Shown here one piece after another: positions 25,952 to 32,750 of a DNA stretch of 64,000 nt. The number at the start of each line of letters is the position of its first letter. Within the stretch, counting starts at the first letter, position 1. This stretch comes from Bog-473 sp963744935. GTDB lineage: Bacteria > Actinomycetota > Acidimicrobiia > Acidimicrobiales > RAAP-2. A program made the translations under genes and the position numbers. The notes beneath the pieces are model-generated. The model did no database searches. It had not been told where the DNA came from and was given only the letters and a program-made list of their open reading frames with translations. The DNA is taken from assembly GCA_963744935.1 (NCBI GenBank), contig CAVUVM010000009.1:186001-250000 (forward strand). Direction: 5' to 3'.

Positions 25952-27598
25952 TCAGGACATCCAGATCTGCGCCGGCCACAGGACGCCCTCGTCGAAGGCG
26001 ATCGCCTTGGAGCCCTGGAGCGTCGTCGGGTTGGCGAAGTTCTGCACGTTGGGGCTCGCCACCACGCACCAGGTGTCGCGGGCCAACCAGAGGTAGGGGA
26101 TGTCCTGGGCCAGGTATTGATTGATCTGCTGGTAGGACTTGATCCTGTCCGCTTTCTCGCTCGTTTCCCTCCCCGCGGTCAGCGCCGCCTGAATCCTGGT
26201 GTCGTTGTTGCGGGCCATGTTCAAGGGCAGCGGCGGGCCGACCGTCGTCGTGCTCCACCAGACGTAATTGAGGTCGGGGTCGACCGCACCGAACTGGCGC
26301 CACAGCGTGGCCTCATAGCTGCCGGCCAGCGCGTCGTCGATGATCGTCGCCTGGGCCAGGATGTTGATGTTGACCTTCATGCCCGCCTGCTGCCAGGCCT
26401 GCTGCAGGAACTGGGCCGCCCCCAGCGTCTCGGGATCACTCGTCGAATTGAGCGTGAAGGAGACCTGCTTGCCCGTCTGCTGCTGCACCTGCTTGACCAG
26501 ATTGGTGGCGCCCGACGGGTCGTAGGCGGGGTAGGCGGTCTTGGTGTAGTACTCGCTCCCCGGGAGGAAGAGGCCGTTCATCGGCGCGTCGATGCCCTTG
26601 TCGATGACCTTGGCGAACTGCGTCTGGTTGATGCACTTCGCCATGGCGGTACGAAGCGTCTTGTTGTTGAAGGGGGGGGCGGAGGTGTTCAACATGATGC
26701 ACTGCACAGTGGGCTGTCCGACGATCTGCCCGCTGTTGTCGTAGTAGGAGTACTTCTTGTTCCCCCGGAACTGCAAGAGGTTGTCGGGGGAGTTGGAGTG
26801 CATCATGTCGATCTCGCCGGTCTCGAGCGCGTCGGCGCGCGAGTCGTCGTTGATGATCGGCTTGTAGGTGATGGAGTTGAGATAGGGGTACCCCTTGCGC
26901 CAGTAGTGCGGATTCCTGGTGGCCGTCATGTGGCTGTTGGGGACCCAGTCCTCGAAGACGAAGGGACCGGTGCCGATCGGGTTCGCCGTGCCGCCGTCGG
27001 TGCTGTTGAGCATGGACGGCGCGGCGATATAGCCGGTCTGGGCCTGCGCCAGGTAGTAGGGGAACGGGGCCCACGGCGCCTTGAGGTTGATGGTGACCGA
27101 CAGCGGCCCGGTCACCGTCGCGCTGCTGAAATCCGCGAATGCGGGCCCGGTCAACACGCCAGTAGCCGTTTGTTCGATGTTGAGGTGCAGCGCGTTGGCG
27201 TCGAGCGGCGTGCCGTCGTGGAACACGATGTTCGGGCGCAAGGTGATGGTGAAGGCCGTGAAGTCCTCGTTCGACGTGATCGACTCCGCCAGGTACGGCT
27301 CGACGCCACCGGCGGCGTTGACGATGGCGAGGGGGTCGAAGACGGTGCGGCCGTAAAGGAACCCGCCTTCGTCCCAGCGCGCCGTCGAGGGATTGAAACC
27401 GCTCTCCTCGGTGTCGATGCCGAAGGTGACCGAGCCGCCCCGCACGGGCCGGGCCGTGGAGATCCCGTTCCGCCCCCGCCCGTTGGTCTGGTAGGCCCCG
27501 GCGACGCCGGCGTCTCCGAGGGCGCCGAGCGCAGCGGCGCCAGCACCGAGTGCGAGGCCACCGGCGAGGAAAGACCGGCGATCAAACGACTGCGTCAT
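25952..27598 (-). CDS. Tat-exported ABC transporter solute-binding protein (SBP_bac_5, peptide/nickel type)
   Basis: A 548-residue family-5 binding protein. The N-terminus DRRSFLAGG followed by an alanine/glycine-rich hydrophobic stretch is a twin-arginine signal. Family features include YLAESITSNEDFTAFTITLRPNIVFHDGTP and NPIGTGPFVFEDW, both split here by short gaps. No permease or ATPase is adjacent; the peptide ABC operon at 38-44 kb carries its own binding protein. It would bind an oligopeptide or similar ligand outside the membrane. There is no lipobox cysteine, so its anchoring is unclear. Confidence 0.92.
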   Translation of the reverse strand: MTQSFDRRSFLAGGLALGAGAAALGALGDAGVAGAYQTNGRGRNGISTARPVRGGSVTFGIDTEESGFNPSTARWDEGGFLYGRTVFDPLAIVNAAGGVEPYLAESITSNEDFTAFTITLRPNIVFHDGTPLDANALHLNIEQTATGVLTGPAFADFSSATVTGPLSVTINLKAPWAPFPYYLAQAQTGYIAAPSMLNSTDGGTANPIGTGPFVFEDWVPNSHMTATRNPHYWRKGYPYLNSITYKPIINDDSRADALETGEIDMMHSNSPDNLLQFRGNKKYSYYDNSGQIVGQPTVQCIMLNTSAPPFNNKTLRTAMAKCINQTQFAKVIDKGIDAPMNGLFLPGSEYYTKTAYPAYDPSGATNLVKQVQQQTGKQVSFTLNSTSDPETLGAAQFLQQAWQQAGMKVNINILAQATIIDDALAGSYEATLWRQFGAVDPDLNYVWWSTTTVGPPLPLNMARNNDTRIQAALTAGRETSEKADRIKSYQQINQYLAQDIPYLWLARDTWCVVASPNVQNFANPTTLQGSKAIAFDEGVLWPAQIWMS

Positions 27599-27778
27599 CG
27601 CAACCCCCCAAGGTTTTGATTTGCCCGTGTATTACGACCATGTCGCGGCACGACTGGCGGCAGGTTACAACTTCGTGACTGAGGGCGGGCGGCACCCGAT
27701 TGGGGTCTCCACCGGGGGTATGGCAACCTGGGCGCTGAAGACCAACGAGCACGAGTGACCGCGAGGAGGAGGCGATCA

Positions 27779-28261
27779 ATGATGATTGCAGTCGGCGACC
27801 CGGTGCCCGATGTGAAGGTGTTCACAATCGGCGACAAGGGACCGGAGGCGACGACGTCGACGGACGTTCTTGGCAAGGGCAGGGTTGTCCTGTTCGGCGT
27901 GCCGGGAGCGTTCACGCCGACCTGCTCGGATCACCACCTTCCCGGCTTCGTGTTGCGAGCGGAGGAATTGCGCGCCAAGGGCGTGGACAAGGTGGTCTGC
28001 GTCTCGGTGAACGACCCGTTCGTCATGGGGGCGTGGGGCAAGGAGCAGAAGGTCGGTGACTCCGTCGTGATGTTGGCGGACGGTAATGGCGAGCTGACCG
28101 CGGCCCTCGGACTGACCATGGACGGCAGCGGGTTCGGACTGGGCCAGCGCTCGCAGCGCTATGCGGCCATCCTCGACGGCGGGATCGTCTCGTGGTTGGC
28201 CGTCGAGCCGGGACCCGGTCTCAAGGTCAGCTCGGTCGAAGAGGTCCTCGCCGCGCTCTGA
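27779..28261 (+). CDS. Peroxiredoxin, Prx5/AhpE-like
   Basis: A 160-residue peroxiredoxin whose peroxidatic cysteine is at residue 49 in PGAFTPTCSDHH, the P-x-x-x-T-x-x-C motif of the Prx5 subfamily. The segment VNDPFVMGAWGKEQ is also typical. It reduces hydroperoxides with a thiol donor. The ATG at 27779 follows a strong ribosome-binding site (GAGGAGGAG, 27763-27771). A second in-frame ATG follows immediately. The gene is separated from the Tat-exported binding protein by 180 bases. Confidence 0.94.
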   Translation: MMIAVGDPVPDVKVFTIGDKGPEATTSTDVLGKGRVVLFGVPGAFTPTCSDHHLPGFVLRAEELRAKGVDKVVCVSVNDPFVMGAWGKEQKVGDSVVMLADGNGELTAALGLTMDGSGFGLGQRSQRYAAILDGGIVSWLAVEPGPGLKVSSVEEVLAAL

Positions 28262-28571
28262 ACCCGACGGAGCTGAGACAGGTCGCGCGCGACAGCGACG
28301 GCACCCCGCCCCCGGTGCTCCACCGGCGCGGCACCGAACTCGCAACGAACCACCACACCTGACGCTCGTCCCGGTCACGGGTCGAGCGCGTCTGCACCCC
28401 CGGATGCATCCAGCATCCAATCATTGTTCGTGCGTTGTCTCGATCGCGCTGCGCGTAGTCCTAATTGCCCTGGAACGCGAGGGGCGTGCTGACGCAAAAT
28501 TAAACAACAACGCAGTACCGCCAATCGTCTGACGGCGAACGCGGTCGCCGCAGAGGGGGAGAGGGAACACG
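28262..28571. other. Intergenic region between peroxiredoxin and GH16 genes
   Basis: About 310 bases with no convincing gene; the open frames here are short shadows. The last 20 bases contain the purine-rich stretch AGAGGGGGAGAGGGA (28552-28566), a likely ribosome-binding site for the GH16 gene. The middle part (28430-28520) is visibly more A/T-rich than its surroundings and may hold its promoter; I see no clear -35/-10 pair. Confidence 0.5.
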
Positions 28572-29792
28572 ACGCCCACGCTCGACGGGCCGCGTCGTCG
28601 CGGCTGGCGTGCCGGCACACTCGTTTCGGGTGCTGCTACCGCGATCGTCGTTGCCGCGCTCGTCGTCGCCGCGACGGGCAGTGTCCCCACGGCGGCGGCC
28701 CGCCTCAGCGCCACGACGGCCTCGGCCACCGCCAAGGCAGCGACGACCTCGATGAGTGGCAACCCGGCCTCGGCGAGCACGTCCAGCACGACGAGCGGCC
28801 ACGGCACCACGCCGTCCCGCTCGAAGAGCAACGCACACGCCGCGAAAGCGACGACGAGCACGCCGAAGTCCGGCTCGAATGTGGTCGGCTCCCCCACGAC
28901 CGACGGCACCATCGCCGGCAACTCCACCTCAGGCACCACCGGCACCACCGACACCACCGCGCCGGGCTCGGGCGCACAGAGCAGCGCACCGCAATCCGGC
29001 GAGACGACCAATTCGAACCTGCCGTGCCGGGGCACGACGCCGCTTGGTCTCCCCGGCACCTGGACATGCACGTTCGACGACGAGTTCAACGGCTCCTCGC
29101 TCGATACGAGCGATTGGGTCCCGCAGCTCACGTCCAACAGCGGCTACGTCAACGGCGAGACGGCGTGTTACGTCGACAACCCCGACACGATCTCGGTGTC
29201 GGGCGGCACGCTGAACTTGAGTGTGCGCCTGGTGGCGCCGTTCACGTGCTCGTACCCTGGCGGCAGCTTCACGACGAGCTACGAGGCGGGCATGGTCTCC
29301 ACCTACGGGCTCTTCGACCAGACGTACGGGGCCTTCGAGGTGAGCGCCAAGCTGCCGGCCGCCACGATCTCCGGTTTGCAAGAGACGATGTGGCTGTACC
29401 CGCAGAGCCTCAACGTCGGCGCTGGTTCGAGGCCGGCCGAGATCGACTTTGCCGAGTTCTTCAGCCAATACCCCGGGTTGGACGTGCCCTACGTCCACTA
29501 CGCCGGCTCGGCGGGTGACCCCGACGTCACCGCCTACGACTGCACGCTGAACCAGGCCACCTTCAACACCTACGAGGTCGACTGGGCACCGGGGACGATC
29601 ACGGTGCTCTACAACGGCCAGACCTGCCTGGTCGACCATCCGACGACGGGCACTGAGCCCTTCGACCAGCCGTTCTTCATCGCCCTCACGCAGGCGCTCG
29701 GCGTGGGTACCAACGCCTTCTCGGCCTCGTCGACACCCCTCCCGGCCACGACCCAGGTCGACTGGGTCCGGGCCTGGTCCCCTTCGTCGTAG
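28572..29792 (+). CDS. Secreted glycoside hydrolase family 16 glucanase
   Basis: About 406 residues. After a signal peptide (GPRRRGWRAG then a hydrophobic VVAALVVAATG) comes a roughly 90-residue Ser/Thr/Gly linker, then a GH16 domain with FDDEFNGSSLDTSDW and the catalytic EIDFAE motif (E290, D292, E295). GH16 enzymes cleave beta-1,3 or mixed beta-glucans and related polysaccharides outside the cell. The first in-frame ATG (28752) would remove the signal peptide; the frame upstream has only a non-standard start, ACG at 28572, correctly spaced after a purine-rich ribosome-binding site. Start therefore uncertain, family certain. Confidence 0.85.
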   Translation, partial: TPTLDGPRRRGWRAGTLVSGAATAIVVAALVVAATGSVPTAAARLSATTASATAKAATTSMSGNPASASTSSTTSGHGTTPSRSKSNAHAAKATTSTPKSGSNVVGSPTTDGTIAGNSTSGTTGTTDTTAPGSGAQSSAPQSGETTNSNLPCRGTTPLGLPGTWTCTFDDEFNGSSLDTSDWVPQLTSNSGYVNGETACYVDNPDTISVSGGTLNLSVRLVAPFTCSYPGGSFTTSYEAGMVSTYGLFDQTYGAFEVSAKLPAATISGLQETMWLYPQSLNVGAGSRPAEIDFAEFFSQYPGLDVPYVHYAGSAGDPDVTAYDCTLNQATFNTYEVDWAPGTITVLYNGQTCLVDHPTTGTEPFDQPFFIALTQALGVGTNAFSASSTPLPATTQVDWVRAWSPSS

Positions 29793-29802
29793 GGGTCGCC
29801 CC

Positions 29803-29838
29803 GCCGGTCCGCCCCCACCTCCCCGGGGGCGGACCGGC
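29803..29838 (+). terminator. Strong GC hairpin after GH16 gene
   Basis: A perfect 14-bp inverted repeat (29803-29816 and 29825-29838) with an 8-nt loop follows the GH16 stop by 10 bases. There is no U-tract, as is common in actinobacteria. It separates the glucanase from the ArsR promoter. Confidence 0.75.
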
Positions 29839-29870
29839 AGTTCCCGCCAAGCCGTCGTGCCACGTCCGGG

Positions 29871-29921
29871 TTGACATGCAACCAGATAGCTGCTTAAGTG
29901 GTCACGCAACCAAATGGTTGC
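29871..29921 (+). promoter_or_regulatory. Promoter with two palindromic operators for the ArsR-SRPBCC gene
   Basis: A -35 TTGACA (29871-29876) is followed after 17 bases by a -10-like TTAAGT (29894-29899). An imperfect palindrome GCAACCAGATAGCTGC (29878-29893) fills the spacer. A second, perfect-arm copy GCAACCAAATGGTTGC (29906-29921; arms 7 bp, 2-base centre) lies just downstream. The 28-bp centre spacing and position over the promoter fit autorepression by the ArsR protein encoded next; that assignment is inference. Confidence 0.7.
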
Positions 29922-29944
29922 ACGACTGACCAACGGAACACGTG

Positions 29945-30775
29945 ATGCAGGACATGGATGCGATCTTCAGGGCGCTGAGCGATCCCGCCCGTCGCCGATT
30001 GCTCGATCGGCTCAACGAGCACAACGGCCTCACGCTCACCGAGCTCTGCGCCGGGATGGGGATGACCCGTCAGTCGGTGACCAAACACCTCGGCGTGCTG
30101 GAGTCAGCCGGCCTCGTCGCCACGCTGCGGCGGGGGAGGGAGAAGCTCCACTATCTCAACGCCGCACCCATCAACGACATCGCGGACCGCTGGATCCATC
30201 GCTACGACCGGGCAAGGGCCGAAGCCCTTTCCGATCTCAAGACAGCACTGGAGGAAAGGACCCCCATGAACGCCGACGACCGCACAACCTTCGTCTACAG
30301 CACCTACATCCGGGCCACGCCCGAGCGAGTGTGGCAGGGGCTGACCGATCCCACATTCACCACGCGTTACTGGCGGCATCCGACGGCCGGCGGTGTGTCC
30401 ATGAGCACCGCGTGGAAGAAGGGGGACGGCTACGACGTCGTCTACGACAAGGCGGGCCTCGTGATCAGCGATCCCGAGCAGGTGGTCCTCGAAGCCGACC
30501 CCTATCGCAGGCTGGCCTATACCTGGCACACCTTCTCACCCGAATGGGCGGAGGCCCACGGGATTGACGCGGTCGATGCTGCAGCCTGGCGGGCCGAGCC
30601 CCGCTCGAAGGTCGCGTTCGACATCGAGGAGTCCGGCGACGGCGTGGTCAAGCTCACGGTCGTACACGACGGCTTCGCCCCGGGCAGCAGCGTGCTCCAG
30701 GGGATCTCGGGCGGCTGGCCCGCCGTGTTGGCCAGTCTCAAGACCCTCCTCGAGACCGGCTCGCCCCTGTCGTAG
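29945..30775 (+). CDS. ArsR-family regulator fused to SRPBCC/AHSA1 domain
   Basis: A 276-residue two-domain protein. Residues 1-90 are a winged helix of the ArsR family (AIFRALSDPARRRLLDRL, and the recognition helix MTRQSVTKHLGVLE). No metal-binding cysteine pair of the ELCVCDL type is present; the place reads TELCAGMG. Residues about 110-276 are an AHSA1/SRPBCC hydrophobic-ligand domain (YIRATPERVWQGLTDP). A GTG lies one codon earlier. The layout suggests a ligand-responsive repressor. Two palindromes overlap its promoter. The next gene repeats the SRPBCC half. Confidence 0.92.
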   Translation: MQDMDAIFRALSDPARRRLLDRLNEHNGLTLTELCAGMGMTRQSVTKHLGVLESAGLVATLRRGREKLHYLNAAPINDIADRWIHRYDRARAEALSDLKTALEERTPMNADDRTTFVYSTYIRATPERVWQGLTDPTFTTRYWRHPTAGGVSMSTAWKKGDGYDVVYDKAGLVISDPEQVVLEADPYRRLAYTWHTFSPEWAEAHGIDAVDAAAWRAEPRSKVAFDIEESGDGVVKLTVVHDGFAPGSSVLQGISGGWPAVLASLKTLLETGSPLS

Positions 30776-30800
30776 CTCCCGAGTCGTATGAGGAGTCCAC

Positions 30801-31334
30801 ATGGATACCGGCACGCGCTTCACCTACAGCATCTACATCGAGGCGAGCCCCGAGCGGGTCTGGCAGGGGCTCACCGACCCCGCCGATACGAGGCGCTACT
30901 GGCGGCACCCGTCGGCGGGAGGCAAGTCGCTTCCGTCCGATTGGCAGAAGGGCTCGACCTACGACCTCGTCCACGAGGACGTCGGTCTCGTGGTGCACGA
31001 CCCAGAGCAGGTCATCCTCGAGTCCGATCCGCACCGCCGGCTGGCCTACAGCTGGCACACGTTCACGCCCGAATGGGCCGAGCGCGTCGGCCTGGTCGAA
31101 GAAGCGGCCGGGGCCTGGCGGGCCGAACCGCGTTCGAAGGTGGCCTTTGACATTGAGGACACGGGGCGGGGCGTGGTCAAGCTCACCGTGGTGCACGACG
31201 GATTCGAACCGGGCAGCGTGGTGCTCCAGGCCATTTCCGAGGGCTGGCCGGCCGTGCTGTCCAGCCTGAAGACCCTCCTCGAGACCGGCTCGCCGCTGAC
31301 GTCGACCCAGGTGGCACCTTCGAGCAACGGATAG
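30801..31334 (+). CDS. SRPBCC/AHSA1-family protein, paralogue of the upstream fusion's C-terminal half
   Basis: A 177-residue single-domain SRPBCC protein: YIEASPERVWQGLTDPADTR at the N-terminus and VVKLTVVHDGFEPGS near the C-terminus. Alignment by eye with the previous gene shows the same framework throughout (ERVWQGLTDP, RRLAY-WHTF-PEWAE, AWRAEPRSKVAFDIE, KTLLETGSPL), so it is a tandem duplicate without the DNA-binding domain. It is 25 bases downstream, behind a GAGGAG ribosome-binding site, in the same operon. It probably binds a small hydrophobic ligand; no known partner is visible. Confidence 0.9.
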   Translation: MDTGTRFTYSIYIEASPERVWQGLTDPADTRRYWRHPSAGGKSLPSDWQKGSTYDLVHEDVGLVVHDPEQVILESDPHRRLAYSWHTFTPEWAERVGLVEEAAGAWRAEPRSKVAFDIEDTGRGVVKLTVVHDGFEPGSVVLQAISEGWPAVLSSLKTLLETGSPLTSTQVAPSSNG

Positions 31335-31381
31335 GGCCTCTCACACGACGAGGAGGGCGGGCGGCGAATGCGCGTGGTCCC

Positions 31382-31419
31382 TTGCCATGGGCATCCGACT
31401 CCGATAAGATACTCAGTAT
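31382..31419 (+). promoter_or_regulatory. Promoter and palindromic operator of the PadR-ABC operon
   Basis: TTGCCA (31382-31387) and TAAGAT (31405-31410) are separated by 17 bases and form a plausible -35/-10 pair. The 11-bp palindrome ATACTCAGTAT (31409-31419) begins in the -10 element, as expected for a repressor site. A second palindrome, GAGTACTC (31436-31443), directly precedes the GTG start. PadR proteins are usually autorepressors that bind such A/T-edged palindromes. Confidence 0.65.
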
Positions 31420-31443
31420 GCTACTTCGAATCAGGGAGTACTC

Positions 31444-32031
31444 GTGAGTGTCCGCCACGCCATTCTTGCCCTACTCAGCGAGGGTCCCAAGTACGGACTG
31501 CAGCTGCGCCAGGAGTTCGAGGCGCGCACCGGCGAGGTGTGGCCGCTCAACGTCGGGCAGGTGTACACGACGCTGCAGCGCCTCGAGCGCGACGGGCTGG
31601 TCGAGTCCGACGACTCCGCTGAGGAGGGCCCCCAGAAGGGCTTCCACATCACCGAGGAGGGGACCGAGGAGCTGGCGCAGTGGCTTCACACCCCGCCCGA
31701 CTTCTCCTCGCCGCCGCGCGACGAGCTGGTGATCAAGGTGCTGGTGGCCGTCGGCTTGCCCGGCGTCGACGTGCACGAGGTAATTCAGGTGCACCGCCGC
31801 TACCTGGTCGAGCTGATGCAGCAGTGGACTCGGCTCAAGGAGGACGAGGCCCGGCTCGATCTCAATTTCGCTCTGGTCGTCGACGCCGAGCTCTTCCGGC
31901 TCGACTCGCAGATCAGGTGGCTGGACACGGCCGAAGGCCGTCTGAAGCGAGCAGCTGCGGGCGTGGATGCGCCGACACCGCAGTCATTCCCCCTGCCCAA
32001 GGCCCGGCGCAAGGTGGGAGCCCCCAAATGA
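31444..32031 (+). CDS. PadR-family transcriptional regulator
   Basis: A 195-residue PadR protein with a GTG start. The winged-helix part (AILALLSEGPKYGLQLRQEFE, then VGQVYTTLQRLERDGLV) is followed by a C-terminal helical Vir_act_alpha-type dimerisation region. It begins an operon with an ABC ATPase and an FtsX-like permease and overlaps the ATPase start (ATGA). PadR regulators commonly repress adjacent drug or peptide exporters and release DNA on ligand binding, so this is likely the operon's sensor. Confidence 0.95.
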   Translation: MSVRHAILALLSEGPKYGLQLRQEFEARTGEVWPLNVGQVYTTLQRLERDGLVESDDSAEEGPQKGFHITEEGTEELAQWLHTPPDFSSPPRDELVIKVLVAVGLPGVDVHEVIQVHRRYLVELMQQWTRLKEDEARLDLNFALVVDAELFRLDSQIRWLDTAEGRLKRAAAGVDAPTPQSFPLPKARRKVGAPK

Positions 32032-32750
32032 GCTACCTCGAACTCCGCGACATCTCGAAGGTCTACGGAGAGGGCGCCGCAGAGGTGCACGCCCTCCAGC
32101 GCGTCGATCTCTCCGTCGACGCCGGGTCGCTGGTGGCCGTCATGGGCTCCAGCGGCTCGGGTAAGAGCACGCTGCTGACCATCGCCGGCAGCCTCGAGGA
32201 CCCCACCAGCGGTGAGGTGTACGTCGGCGGTCGGCCGCTCTCCTCGCTGTCGCGCAACGGCAAGGCGCGTCTGCGCCGGCAGTCCATCGGCTACGTCTTC
32301 CAGGACTACAACCTGCTGGCGGGGCTGAGCGCAGTGGAGAACGTGTCGTTGCCCCTGGAGCTCGACGGCGTCTCGGCCCGCAAGGCCCAGGCCTCGGCAC
32401 TCGAGGCGTTGGAGGACTTCGGGCTGAAGGACCGGGCGTCGCACTACCCCGACCAGATGTCGGGTGGGGAACGCCAGCGGGCGGCCATCGCCCGGGCCGT
32501 GGTCGGGGGGCGCCAGCTGCTCCTGGCCGACGAGCCCTCGGGCGCGCTCGACTCCACCAACGCCGAATCGGTCATGCGCCTGATCCTCGCGGCCTGCCAC
32601 CGCGGCCTGGCGGCCGTCGTGGTGACCCACGACGCCCAGCTCGCCTCGTGGGCGGATCGCGTGGTCTTCCTGCGCGACGGCAGCATCGTCGACCAGACGC
32701 TCCCGCTCGATAGCCCGGACGCGTTCCTCGCCGACCTTCCGAACCAGTGA
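32028..32750 (+). CDS. ABC transporter ATP-binding protein (MacB/LolD type)
   Basis: A 240-residue ATPase with Walker A GSSGSGKS near residue 41, Q-loop VFQDYNLL, signature MSGGERQRAAIARA and Walker B LLLADEPSGALD followed by the H-loop THD. The sequence type goes with FtsX-like permeases. It overlaps PadR upstream (ATGA) and the permease downstream (GTGA). It energises the permease encoded next, probably for efflux of peptide, lipid or drug. Confidence 0.95.
   Translation: MSYLELRDISKVYGEGAAEVHALQRVDLSVDAGSLVAVMGSSGSGKSTLLTIAGSLEDPTSGEVYVGGRPLSSLSRNGKARLRRQSIGYVFQDYNLLAGLSAVENVSLPLELDGVSARKAQASALEALEDFGLKDRASHYPDQMSGGERQRAAIARAVVGGRQLLLADEPSGALDSTNAESVMRLILAACHRGLAAVVVTHDAQLASWADRVVFLRDGSIVDQTLPLDSPDAFLADLPNQ

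Noticed and set aside
26117..27619. A 500-codon plus-strand open frame
   Set aside because: Antisense to the Tat-exported solute-binding protein; V/G/R-rich shadow.
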